A stretch of 64,000 nt of DNA from Leucobacter sp. UT-8R-CII-1-4 (lineage in GTDB: Bacteria; Actinomycetota; Actinomycetes; Actinomycetales; Microbacteriaceae). The translations under genes and the position numbers were made by a program. Of this stretch, positions 8,515-16,142 are shown one piece after another. The stretch is from assembly GCF_030010235.1 (NCBI RefSeq), contig NZ_JASCRS010000001.1:930001-994000 (forward strand). The letters run 5' to 3'. Numbering within the stretch: position 1 is the stretch's first letter; every line of letters begins with the position of its first letter. The notes beneath the pieces were generated by a model that was not told the DNA's origin, did not search any database, and saw only the letters and a list, made by a program, of their open reading frames with translations.

Positions 8515-9432
8515 CTAGAGCTGTCGAGAGCGAACCGCGAGCAGGGCGCATGCGATGACTGCTACGCCGCCGATGATCGTGCCGATGCTGATCGATTCGT
8601 GCAGCAGCAGCGCGGCCCAAAGAATGCTCATCACAGGTTGTGCCAACTGGGTTTGGCTGACGTGCGCCATCGGCCCGATCGCGAGCCCTCGATACCATGC
8701 GAAGAATCCGAGGAACATTGAGACAACAGCGAGATACGCGAACGAGAGCCACTGCACCGGAGTGCCTGTCGGTGGCTGCTGCACCATCGAAATGGCAGTG
8801 AGCAGGGCCATGAGGGGTGCAGCGAGCACCAGCGCCCAAGACACTGTTTGCCAGGCGCCAAGTTCGCGCGCAAGTAATCCTCCCTCCGCGTAACCGATAG
8901 CGGCAGCAATCACTGCGCCAAAAAGGTAGAGGTCGGCAGTGTGCAGGCTGCCGAAGCCTCCGCTGTGCAGCACCGCAAACACGATTGCCGCAATCGCGCC
9001 AAGTCCGGCAGCAAGCCAGAATGAAAGCCGTGGCCGCTCCCCTGTTCGCAGCACGGCGACGACAGCTGTGGCGGCTGGCAGGAGAGCGATCACCACTGCT
9101 CCGTGACTAGCTGGCGCGGTGGTCATGGCGAAGGAAGTGAGCAGCGGAAACCCGATAACAACGCCACCCGCGACTACCGCGAGCCGGAACCACTGCACGC
9201 CCTTTGGAAAGCGCTGCCGCGTGATGCCAAGTGCGATGGCCGCCAATAGTGCCGCGATGACCGCTCGGGCGGCACCGACAAAGAGCGGTGACATGGCCCC
9301 GTCAGCGACTGCGACTCTGGTGAGCGGCACGGTGAATGAGAACGCGGCCACTCCGAGCAAACCCCACCAGAGGCCGTTTCGAGACGATAACGGTTGTTTC
9401 AATTCAGCGATAGCGCTACTCTGATTATTCAT
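8515..9432 (-). CDS. EamA/DMT-family transporter (10 TM)
   Basis: 305 residues forming about ten hydrophobic helices in two EamA halves (WWGLLGVAAFSFTVPLTR start; GPMAHVSQTQLAQPVMSILWAALLLHE in the second half). Members export amino acids or other metabolites by antiport. It lies 41 bp downstream of the MocR-type regulator on the same strand, and similar short motifs (TTGCTRTTCAG, CAGAGTAGC) occur near both starts, so that regulator probably controls it. A small dyad (ATAGCA/TGCTAT, 9441-9455) sits just upstream of its start. Substrate not predictable. Confidence 0.87.
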   Translation of the reverse strand: MNNQSSAIAELKQPLSSRNGLWWGLLGVAAFSFTVPLTRVAVADGAMSPLFVGAARAVIAALLAAIALGITRQRFPKGVQWFRLAVVAGGVVIGFPLLTSFAMTTAPASHGAVVIALLPAATAVVAVLRTGERPRLSFWLAAGLGAIAAIVFAVLHSGGFGSLHTADLYLFGAVIAAAIGYAEGGLLARELGAWQTVSWALVLAAPLMALLTAISMVQQPPTGTPVQWLSFAYLAVVSMFLGFFAWYRGLAIGPMAHVSQTQLAQPVMSILWAALLLHESISIGTIIGGVAVIACALLAVRSRQL

Positions 9433-9440
9433 AAATCAGG

Positions 9441-9455
9441 ATAGCACTTTGCTAT
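9441..9455. promoter_or_regulatory. Dyad ATAGCA-CTT-TGCTAT upstream of the EamA gene
   Basis: A perfect 6+6 inverted repeat with a 3-base spacer in the 41-bp gap between the MocR regulator's stop and the EamA start. It is too short and lacks a T-run for a terminator, so an operator is likelier. TTTGCTATTCAG here resembles ATTGCTGTTCAG in front of the regulator itself. Confidence 0.35.
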
Positions 9456-9473
9456 TCAGTAGGCCACTTGCAC

Positions 9474-10898
9474 TCAGCCAGAAGCATCAAGCTGCTGTCG
9501 CATTGCTGCACCAATTACGGCGGTTCCCTCAGTAAAGCGCGCTGGATCAGGCCCGGCGTAATTCAGCCGAACAAAGTTACCTGGCTGCTCAGCCGGAAAC
9601 CACTCGCTCCCGGCAGCAATCAGCACACCGCGCCGTTCACACTCTTGCACCAGGCGTGGCAAATCAATCTCATCAGGCAACTGCACCCAGAGGTTAAGTC
9701 CGCCGCGGGGCAGGTGATCCAGCGTTGCCTGCGGCATAAAACGCGTGACGCCCGAGGCGAGCAGATCACGGCGCTCGCGCAATTGCCCGCGCAGGGAGCG
9801 CAGGTGCGAACGCCAGGCCGGCTGCAACACCACCTCTAGCGCGGCAGCCTGCAACATCCCGCTCACATACATTGATTCAGCATTACGATCAGCTTGCAAA
9901 CGCTCGCGCACGGGTCCCCGCGCGATCACCGCGCCGATTCTCACAGCAGGCGAAACACTCTTGGCCAGTGAACGAATATAAATGATGTGGCCGGTGTCGT
10001 CATACGCAGCCATCGGGGTCGGCTCATTGTCAATGCCGAAATCTTTGGCCCAATCGTCTTCAATCAAAAACGCACCCTGAGCTCGCACGACCGAAAGCAT
10101 CTTCTCTCGGCGCGAAGGCGACCACTGCGCCCCGGTCGGGTTCGCATAGTTTGGCTGAGCATAAAACACTTTTGCGCCGCTCTCAGCAAAAGCTGCCTCA
10201 AGATCTGCCGGCTCCGGCCCCTCGGGGCCGCTTGGAATCGGCACAATTGTCACTCCCGCTTGAGCGGCAGCCAAGATCGCCCCCCAATAGCTGGGTGACT
10301 CCATAATCACAGGCTGGCCGGCACCCGCGAGAACACGAAAAATGCTGCTGAGCGCGCTCTGAGTTCCCGGCACCACCAGCACGTCCCGAGCAGCCACCGG
10401 GGTTACTCCAGAGGGCGTCACCGAGGCCAGCTCACTCGCAAACCAGGCCTGCAATTCAGGCAGACCGCCCGCCGGTGACTTTACTATGGCAGCATCACCA
10501 CGAGCCGCCCGAACGAGCGCCGCCCGAACCGCCCGCTCTGGCAAAAGTTCCTTAGCGGGATAGCCAGCGTGCAGAGAAATCTTGTCGACAGCGGTTTCAC
10601 GCAATGGCGCGGAGAGTGCCGGCAGCGGGTGCGCGGCCGAACGCAGCGCACCCGTCTGCCACGAAAAATCGAGCGGGCGCGCCGCTGCACGCCGTCCTAG
10701 CGCGAAGCTGCCAGACCCCGGGCGACTTTCCACGAGGCCGAGCGCGACAAGCATCCGCATGGCCTTCTGCACCGTTACCGGGCTCGCTTCGTAGCGCTCA
10801 GAAAGCTCTCTGCTCGAAGGCAAACGAGCGCCTGCGGGAGCGGTTTCAAGCCACACTCGCAGGTCAGCCACGATTCGGTCAGCGCTACTCAAATTCAT
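9474..10898 (-). CDS. MocR/PdxR-type regulator (GntR HTH + class I aminotransferase domain)
   Basis: 474 residues: winged HTH 1-70 (LPSSRELSERYEASPVTVQKA), linker, then a fold-type I aminotransferase domain with ANPTGAQWSP, IEDDW and the PLP-lysine segment YIRSLAKSVSPAVRIG. It binds DNA and uses PLP as effector or co-effector. Its ATG overlaps a dyad TTGCT-N9-AGCAA (10898-10916), suggesting autorepression. The EamA transporter follows on the same strand, so it likely controls export of an amino compound. Confidence 0.9.
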   Translation of the reverse strand: MNLSSADRIVADLRVWLETAPAGARLPSSRELSERYEASPVTVQKAMRMLVALGLVESRPGSGSFALGRRAAARPLDFSWQTGALRSAAHPLPALSAPLRETAVDKISLHAGYPAKELLPERAVRAALVRAARGDAAIVKSPAGGLPELQAWFASELASVTPSGVTPVAARDVLVVPGTQSALSSIFRVLAGAGQPVIMESPSYWGAILAAAQAGVTIVPIPSGPEGPEPADLEAAFAESGAKVFYAQPNYANPTGAQWSPSRREKMLSVVRAQGAFLIEDDWAKDFGIDNEPTPMAAYDDTGHIIYIRSLAKSVSPAVRIGAVIARGPVRERLQADRNAESMYVSGMLQAAALEVVLQPAWRSHLRSLRGQLRERRDLLASGVTRFMPQATLDHLPRGGLNLWVQLPDEIDLPRLVQECERRGVLIAAGSEWFPAEQPGNFVRLNYAGPDPARFTEGTAVIGAAMRQQLDASG

Positions 10899-10916
10899 TG
10901 CTGTTCAGAGTAGCAA
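10898..10916. promoter_or_regulatory. Dyad TTGCT-N9-AGCAA at the MocR-regulator start
   Basis: The inverted repeat includes the first bases of the start codon; its centre reads GTTCAGAGT. CAGAGTAGC recurs (opposite strand) in the first codons of the EamA gene near 9412-9424. Likely autoregulatory operator; inference. Confidence 0.35.
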
Positions 10917-10933
10917 GCGATGGGTTTTGAGGC

Positions 10934-11977
10934 TCAGAATTGTTTGGTGAGCGAAAGCGAGCGACTCTTCTCCCGGAACCCAAGATGCTCATACAAGCCG
11001 TTCGCGCCGGTTGGGCTGTCACTGTCAACGTCAAGCACTGCCCGTTCAAGGCCTGCCGCTTTGAGCTGAGCTAGAGCACGCGTAAGCAAACCTTGTGCGA
11101 TTCCTTTGCCGCGCCAATCACGCAAAACTCCGAGACCCGAGATGTAGCCGAAGCTGAAGCCGTTGGCCTGCCATTCTTCCTCAGAGATTTCGACAGTCAG
11201 CACGCCAGCAACTTGCTCGCTGCCGTCGTCTAGAGTCACCACGGCGACGGTACTTAGCTCTGGCTTGAAGCTTTCTAGACGCTCGCCCGATTCCCACTCA
11301 TCTTTTGAAGCTGGCTGGCTGCCCCAGTGGTCGCGAAACGCGTCGTTCATCGCGATCCTTGCTGGTTCTGACCACTCTGCAGAGTAAGGCTCAAATCTCA
11401 CGCCCTCGGCGAGAGAGCGCACGGGCAGATCATCGCCGAGCACTCGTTGCATGCTGAGCCACCAACGAGTTGGCAAGTAACCAGCGCCCTTCAGCAAAGC
11501 GAGCGGCGCGCTCGCATCGGCTTCAGCGTGAGTGTTGAGCCAGCCCGGCAGAGTCAAAGGTGAAGCGGCAAGCTGCTGCAAGCCGCGCGCTTCTTGCCAG
11601 GCGAGCAATGCGCGCCCGATCCCCTCACGACGGCGCTCAGGATGCACGCAGCCGTTCAGGTAGACATTCACGAGCGTCTCAGCTTCGTCATCCATAAACG
11701 ATTCAGCGTGAGCGACGGCGCGACCCTCGGTATCAAAAGCGATCAGGCTATCGAGTTTTGCATCAAAACTTGGGGTCGCAAAGCTCTCCTCAAGTTCGTC
11801 AAGCGTCGTCACACTCTCGGGCGAATCGACCGCGTTGCACAAGTTTTGGAGCACAAGAAGTGCCGGCAGATCAGCATGCTCAAGCGATCGCCAGGTGAGG
11901 TCGTCAAAACCAGTAGGAATTACCGGTTGTGCCGTTAACTGAATCCTCTCAGAGAGAGGCAATTGGGTGTGGTTCAT
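10934..11977 (-). CDS. Tandem GNAT-domain N-acetyltransferase
   Basis: 347 residues with two acetyltransferase modules. The first (about 20-160) has VNVYLNGCVHPERRREGIGRAL, the second (about 195-345) has SGLGVLRDWRGKGIAQGLL, both acetyl-CoA binding (R/Q-x-x-G-x-G/A) sites. I choose ATG 11977 because GGGAGA (11981-11986) is spaced correctly for it; ATG 11989 would lie on top of this site. Two-domain GNATs include mycothiol synthase, but nothing here identifies the substrate. It is divergent from the DUF523 gene. Confidence 0.8.
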   Translation of the reverse strand: MNHTQLPLSERIQLTAQPVIPTGFDDLTWRSLEHADLPALLVLQNLCNAVDSPESVTTLDELEESFATPSFDAKLDSLIAFDTEGRAVAHAESFMDDEAETLVNVYLNGCVHPERRREGIGRALLAWQEARGLQQLAASPLTLPGWLNTHAEADASAPLALLKGAGYLPTRWWLSMQRVLGDDLPVRSLAEGVRFEPYSAEWSEPARIAMNDAFRDHWGSQPASKDEWESGERLESFKPELSTVAVVTLDDGSEQVAGVLTVEISEEEWQANGFSFGYISGLGVLRDWRGKGIAQGLLTRALAQLKAAGLERAVLDVDSDSPTGANGLYEHLGFREKSRSLSLTKQF

Positions 11978-12063
11978 TTGGTCTCCCATTCAAGACAACG
12001 CCCTTTTCGGTTCCAAGCTATCGTCTGAAAACCTGCGCATCGGCTGAGAAAAACAATGCTGTG

Positions 12064-12078
12064 TTGCCGATCTGGCAA
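12064..12078. promoter_or_regulatory. Dyad TTGCC-N5-GGCAA in the GNAT/DUF523 divergent gap
   Basis: Perfect 5+5 inverted repeat; a second one, GCCTA-N9-TAGGC, follows at about 12081-12099. Both lie between two divergent genes, as expected for operators. No regulator is next to them; the assignment is weak. Confidence 0.25.
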
Positions 12079-12131
12079 CTGCCTAGCCAATCGATAGGCC
12101 GAAGTTCAGCCGTGAGCTGTAGCTTCTTGGT

Positions 12132-12614
12132 ATGACCTCGCACAGCACCTCACGGCCCATTCTTGTGAGCTCCTGCCTTGCGGGAGTGCCATGTCGATAC
12201 GATGCGCGCTCGCGTCCAGACGCCGAAATTGTGCGAGCCGTTACAGAAGGCAGAGCGATCCCTGCCTGCGCCGAACAACTCGGCGGGCTGCCCACCCCTC
12301 GCCCCACCGCCGAAATCGCTCACGGCGACGGCGAAGACGTGCTGAACGGCCGCGCCCGAGTAATTTCCATCGAGGGAGAAGACTTCACCGACGAATTCAT
12401 TGCAGGTGCAGCCGCTGTCACTCAGCTTGTTCGCGAGCACGAAATAACTGAGGCGGTGCTGCAGGCCAAAAGCCCCTCGTGTGGTTGCGGCGCAATTTAC
12501 GACGGCACGCACAGCGGTGAGGTAGTCGAAGGTGACGGGGTACTAGCTGCAATGCTCAAGCGTGAAGGCATCAGAGTGATACCGGTACGCGGGGCGCGTC
12601 AAGAGCAGAACTGA
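12132..12614 (+). CDS. DUF523 domain protein
   Basis: 160 residues matching the DUF523 pattern: VSSCLAGVPCRYDARSRPD near the N-terminus, PACAEQLGGLPTPRPTAEI, and the cysteine-rich LQAKSPSCGCGAIYDGTHSG. Conserved cysteines suggest metal or cluster binding, but the biochemical role is not established. Length is typical. A GNAT gene follows after 7 bases on the same strand, so they are likely co-transcribed. ATG 12132 agrees with the family start. Confidence 0.85.
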   Translation: MTSHSTSRPILVSSCLAGVPCRYDARSRPDAEIVRAVTEGRAIPACAEQLGGLPTPRPTAEIAHGDGEDVLNGRARVISIEGEDFTDEFIAGAAAVTQLVREHEITEAVLQAKSPSCGCGAIYDGTHSGEVVEGDGVLAAMLKREGIRVIPVRGARQEQN

Positions 12615-12621
12615 GACGACG

Positions 12622-13092
12622 ATGGCACCCGAACACAACGCAGGCGCGAACCCCTCGATTCGCCAGTTCACACGCGACGACTGGGGCTGGGTGCAACAGT
12701 GGTTCGAAGACGAAACCCTCAACAATGAACTCGGCCCGCTAGACGAGGAATGGCTTGAGTATGTGCTGGCCGATGAGACCGGTGCACAACTTGTGTATTG
12801 CGAGGCTGACGGCAGCCCGGCAGCGCTTATCGGGTGCGCATGGGATCCCGCCGGAATCGAGCACGGCATTACAGATCTCGCGGTAAACCCGATCCGCCGG
12901 AATAGTGGTGTGGGCCGCCGCGCAGTCAACGAAACCCTTGCCTGGTCAAACCATCCAAAGAGCAAACACTGGGTAGCGTTTGTTGATCCAGAGAACACTG
13001 CAGCATTTTCATTCTTCTCAGCATTCGACTGGCAGCACGAGGGCCGCGACGGATTGATGGAGCGTTTTGTCTGGCACCCGTCGACAAGCTGA
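12622..13092 (+). CDS. GNAT-family N-acetyltransferase
   Basis: 156 residues. The fold is indicated by IRQFTRDDWGWVQQWFED at the N-terminus, DLAVNPIRRNSGVGRRAV (acetyl-CoA phosphate loop) at about 90-107, and a C-terminal VDPENTAAFSFFSAFDW segment as in acetyltransferase_1/3 members. Only 7 bases separate it from DUF523. A strong hairpin at 13147-13170 after its stop may terminate this pair. Substrate unknown. Confidence 0.8.
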   Translation: MAPEHNAGANPSIRQFTRDDWGWVQQWFEDETLNNELGPLDEEWLEYVLADETGAQLVYCEADGSPAALIGCAWDPAGIEHGITDLAVNPIRRNSGVGRRAVNETLAWSNHPKSKHWVAFVDPENTAAFSFFSAFDWQHEGRDGLMERFVWHPSTS

Positions 13093-13146
13093 TTTCACGA
13101 GAACTGTTACAGTTGCTCCGTGGTAACTCCCGAATCAGACAGGTCA

Positions 13147-13170
13147 GGGCTATCGGCAAGCCGGTAGCCC
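13147..13170 (+). terminator. Hairpin between the GNAT gene and the Cmx-like pump (terminator or attenuator)
   Basis: GGGCTATCGGC (13147-13157) pairs with GCCGGTAGCCC (13160-13170): 11 bp with one G-U, loop AA, followed by GATAATTTC. It can terminate the DUF523/GNAT transcript. It also covers the end of a 15-codon GTG frame (13120-13167) and so could act as an attenuator for the pump gene. Confidence 0.55.
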
Positions 13171-13194
13171 GATAATTTCTGTATCTGTAGCGGC

Positions 13195-13269
13195 GTGTTC
13201 AGTATCTTGTGAACACCTGGGCAGCTCCGGCTGAGCCGAATAGCTTTCTATTCATTCGCTCTCGGAAAG
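13195..13269 (+). promoter_or_regulatory. Leader of the Cmx-like pump gene: GTGTTC/GAACAC dyad and SD-sequestering hairpin
   Basis: GTGTTC (13195-13200) and GAACAC (13211-13216) form a perfect dyad, a possible operator. Nearer the gene, CTTTC (13244-13248) can pair with GAAAG (13265-13269), which is the ribosome site of the pump (GGAAAG, 10 bases before ATG 13280). That would hide the site, as in translational attenuation of chloramphenicol-resistance genes. The 5-bp stem is weak. Confidence 0.4.
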
Positions 13270-13279
13270 ACCCTTACTC

Positions 13280-14461
13280 ATGCCAATTTTGGTGTATCTC
13301 CTTGCCCTCGCGGTATTCGCACAGGGCACCTCGGAATTCATGCTCGCCGGGCTGCTGCCCGGTATTTCAGCCGACCTCAACATTCCCATCAGTTCTGCCG
13401 GACTACTCACCTCGGCTTTCGCTCTTGGCCTGGTGATCGGCGCCCCTGTCATGGCGATTGTTTCTCGGCGCCTGCCGATGAGCGCGACACTCAGCGGGTT
13501 TCTCGCCGTCTTCATTGCGATGCACGTCATTGCTGCGCTCGGCTCAAGTTTTGAGATACTGCTCACGAGTCGGGCGGTCTCAGCGTTTGCCTACGCGGGG
13601 TTTCTCGCAGTCACCCTGTCTTCAATCATGCGAGTGGTACCGCAGCGAATACAGCCCAGAGCAATCTCCATCATTCTCGCTGGCACAACTCTCGCGCTGA
13701 TCGTTGGAGTGCCAGCGGGCGCTGCTTTTGGCGAGGTGCTGGGTTGGCGGGCCACATTTTGGGGAGTTGCTGCACTCTGCCTGCCCGCCGCTCTCATGCT
13801 GCCTTTTGTACGATCGACACAGCACGTTGCTTTGCGTGATGAGGGTCAGCACGTAGACGGGCTCGGTGATCCAACGCCAAAGCTGCACGCCGAGTTCGCG
13901 GCGCTGAAGCAGCCCAAGTTGTTGCAGGCGATTGTGCTCGCGGTGCTTGTCAACGCTGCCACGTTTTGTTCGTTCACGTATCTCGCGGCGATCTCGGTGC
14001 AGCGTGCCGGAATAGCTCAGCCTTTGGTGCCGCTTGTACTCACGCTTTTTGGCGTCGGATCCTTCGCAGGGGTGCTGCTTGCCGGAAAGCTCGGCCAATT
14101 GCCTTGGCGACGTATTGTTTTGCCGGGAACGCTGCTCTTGGGTGCACTGTGGTTGGGCCTTGCTGCCGTGTCTGATCGGCAGCTTGGCGTTTGGATCATT
14201 GCAGTTGCGTTGGGTGCAGCCTCTTTCGCTGTGGGCAGCACGTTAATCGCTAGGGTGTTGCAAACTTCAGCGGGAGCGCCAACTCTCGGCGGCGCATACT
14301 CGACCACGGCGTTGAACCTTGGGGCGTTTCTCGGGCCGGCTCTCGGCGGAGCTGCCATCACCTGGTTCGGTCTGCTTGCCCCGCCATTGCTCAGCGCGAT
14401 CTTCGTGTTGAGCGCTGCACTGCTGATCGTTTTCAGCAGGCATTCGGCAGCACAAAGCTAG
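13280..14461 (+). CDS. MFS efflux transporter, Cmx/CmrA-like (possible phenicol exporter)
   Basis: 393 residues, 12 TM helices. The N-terminus (VYLLALAVFAQGTSEFML, then LPGISADLNIPISSAG) matches the DHA1 Cmx/CmrA/Cml group of actinobacterial chloramphenicol exporters, as does GYSTTALNLGAFLGPALGG-like text (here GGAYSTTALNLGAFLGPALG) in the C-half. Start ATG 13280 has GGAAAG upstream. The leader has hairpins, consistent with inducible expression. Related proteins also export arabinose-like sugars or purines, so resistance is a family-based guess. No mobile-element signs flank it. Confidence 0.8.
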   Translation: MPILVYLLALAVFAQGTSEFMLAGLLPGISADLNIPISSAGLLTSAFALGLVIGAPVMAIVSRRLPMSATLSGFLAVFIAMHVIAALGSSFEILLTSRAVSAFAYAGFLAVTLSSIMRVVPQRIQPRAISIILAGTTLALIVGVPAGAAFGEVLGWRATFWGVAALCLPAALMLPFVRSTQHVALRDEGQHVDGLGDPTPKLHAEFAALKQPKLLQAIVLAVLVNAATFCSFTYLAAISVQRAGIAQPLVPLVLTLFGVGSFAGVLLAGKLGQLPWRRIVLPGTLLLGALWLGLAAVSDRQLGVWIIAVALGAASFAVGSTLIARVLQTSAGAPTLGGAYSTTALNLGAFLGPALGGAAITWFGLLAPPLLSAIFVLSAALLIVFSRHSAAQS

Positions 14462-14464
14462 GCC

Positions 14465-14505
14465 ACCGCAGTATTTCTCGCGTTGGATCGCTCGCGCCCT
14501 GCGGT
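14465..14505. terminator. Inverted repeat between convergent pump and AhpD-like genes
   Basis: ACCGCAG (14465-14471) and CTGCGGT (14499-14505) form a 7-bp stem in the short gap between two convergent genes. It could terminate both transcripts, though the loop is long and there is no clear T-run. Confidence 0.3.
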
Positions 14506-14532
14506 ACTTTCCGTTCGGGCGCGAACGACTCT

Positions 14533-14970
14533 CTAGGGTGCGACGCGATAACCGCTGCGAATGGCGACGCGATTCCAGGCGCCCATCACAATAGCGAGCC
14601 AGCTGATCGCCGAAACCTGTGCGGCATCGAGCAGGTCACTCTCATAGTCGTCAGCGGCTGCACCGGAAAGCTCGTTGACCTCTTCGGCGAGCGCCAGCGC
14701 CGCACGTTCTGTATCGCTGAAGTATTGCGATTCCCACCATGCCGCCAGTACGGCAAGGCGGTCCGCGCTTTCGCCAGCGTTCACGGCGTCGCGCGCATGC
14801 AGGCGGCAGCAGAATGCGCAGCCGTTTATCTGCGAAATGCGCAAGCGAATCAGTTCAATCAGTTTCGGGTCGAGCCCAGAGGCAACTGCTGCGCTCTCCG
14901 CTGCTTTGCTCAGGTTTTCAAGCTGTTGATAGACAGCGGGATCCTGTTTGCTGAGGTTCACACGAGTCAT
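14533..14970 (-). CDS. Carboxymuconolactone decarboxylase / AhpD-like protein
   Basis: 145 residues with the AhpD-fold signature RISQINGCAFCCRLHARDA (CxxC plus downstream His), preceded by LIELIRLR. AhpD-type members are thiol peroxidase partners using the CxxC pair; true carboxymuconolactone decarboxylases lack it, so a redox role is more likely. Length and order of helices are typical. ATG 14970 follows GAGGAAGG. It stands alone between the pump gene (convergent) and the YggS region. Confidence 0.87.
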   Translation of the reverse strand: MTRVNLSKQDPAVYQQLENLSKAAESAAVASGLDPKLIELIRLRISQINGCAFCCRLHARDAVNAGESADRLAVLAAWWESQYFSDTERAALALAEEVNELSGAAADDYESDLLDAAQVSAISWLAIVMGAWNRVAIRSGYRVAP

Positions 14971-15039
14971 GATTCCGATCCTTCCTCACGAGCGCTCAGC
15001 CGAACGCACGTACCTAAAATACGCTCGCAGGCTGGAAGC

Positions 15040-15222
15040 TCACTTTGGACCTGATCGCTTGATAAGGCTGAGCATCATTGCGACGAGTTCGCTTGTCTCA
15101 TCGCGGTGCTGAGCCCACTGATCCACCCGCTCACCTCGGTACCCGGCTCGGGCAAGTTCAAGCAGGGCGCGATGCTTTGGAAACTGATCAAGCACCAGAC
15201 CTGCTGCAGCACCCCAGAGCAA
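15040..15222 (-). CDS. Small hypothetical protein or gene remnant downstream of yggS
   Basis: An open frame of 60 residues (from TTG 15222) with codon choice like the neighbours and amphipathic helical text (LLELARAGYRGERVDQWAQH). The frame is closed upstream by a stop at 15250-15252, right after the YggS stop, and no ribosome site precedes any start. It may be translated by re-initiation after yggS, or be the C-terminal remnant of a lost gene. No family recognised. Confidence 0.4.
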   Translation of the reverse strand: MLWGAAAGLVLDQFPKHRALLELARAGYRGERVDQWAQHRDETSELVAMMLSLIKRSGPK

Positions 15223-15254
15223 GTGCTCAAGGGCGCAATCGCTGCCCAGCTACG

Positions 15255-16043
15255 CTATTCGAACGTTGCTTCTGGCCAGTAGAAACTGTCGGGTGTTTGC
15301 CTGGCGCCGAATATTGCTTGCCCCACCCGCACACAGGTGGCCCCTTCCTCGATCGCCACTTCGTAGTCACCAGACATTCCCATTGAAAGACCGCCTGGGC
15401 CGATCAACTCCTGATCGATGTCACGCATTTGATCGCGCAGTGTTCGCAGTCGCACAAAGCACTCCCTCACCCGCGGAATGTCATTACTGAAGATCGCTAG
15501 CGTCATGAGCCCTTGCACCCTGAGCGATGAAAAGTTAGGCAGTTCTCGCAGGAATGCTTCGAGCTCTTCGGGTGGCAGACCGTATTTTTGCGGTTCAGCC
15601 GAGGTATTCACCTGCACATAGACATCGAGGGATCGCCCTGCCGCCTGCAATCGACGGTCGAGTGCTGCAGCTGCGCGCAGGTTATCGAGCGCTTGAAACT
15701 CGCTCGCAAAAGCAGCGACATCTCGCGCCTTGTTCGTTTGCAAGTGTCCAATTACCGACCAGTTAACACCGAGGTCAGCGAGTTCTTGAGATTTTCGTTT
15801 TGCCTCTTGGACTTTGTTTTCACCGAGCTTGAGACAGCCAGCGGCAACACTCAGCCGGACGCGATCACCAGGCACGGTTTTACTTACCGGCAAGAGTTCA
15901 ACTTCGGCTGGATCGCGGCCAACTCGCTTGGCTGCTGTCGAGATTTTCGCGCGCACCTCGGCAATATTGCGCGCGAAATCATGCACACTCGACGCCGTCG
16001 GGAAGTCGTGAATGGGCATTTGATCGTCCGCTTGCTTTGTCAT
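15255..16043 (-). CDS. YggS/PLPBP-family PLP homeostasis protein
   Basis: 262 residues, alanine-racemase N-domain barrel alone. PLP-lysine Lys55 in LLPVSKTVPGD, GENKVQEAKRKS, WSVIGHLQTNK, phosphate-binding SMGMSGDYEVAIEEG and VRVGQAIFGAR are all diagnostic. These proteins buffer PLP and affect amino- and keto-acid balance; no racemase activity is expected. Slightly longer than usual (about 230) because of an N-terminal extension. The ATG at 16043 has no clear ribosome site and ATG 16019 is an alternative. It is divergent from a PLP-dependent MocR regulator, a fitting neighbour. Confidence 0.9.
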   Translation of the reverse strand: MTKQADDQMPIHDFPTASSVHDFARNIAEVRAKISTAAKRVGRDPAEVELLPVSKTVPGDRVRLSVAAGCLKLGENKVQEAKRKSQELADLGVNWSVIGHLQTNKARDVAAFASEFQALDNLRAAAALDRRLQAAGRSLDVYVQVNTSAEPQKYGLPPEELEAFLRELPNFSSLRVQGLMTLAIFSNDIPRVRECFVRLRTLRDQMRDIDQELIGPGGLSMGMSGDYEVAIEEGATCVRVGQAIFGARQTPDSFYWPEATFE

Positions 16044-16142
16044 AGGTCAAACGCTAGCATGATCAATATCGGGCCACCAGTCCCAGAACCATGCGGCCGA
16101 AAAATCCGCCAGAAACCGATATTCGCAACGAAAGCAGCAGAC

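Noticed and set aside
13280..14461. Resistance gene on a mobile element
   Set aside because: No transposase, integrase, terminal repeats or base-composition shift around the Cmx-like pump.
15588..16142. N-terminal extension of the GabR-like regulator frame back to 15588
   Set aside because: It runs antisense through yggS; the HTH domain begins just after GTG 16143.
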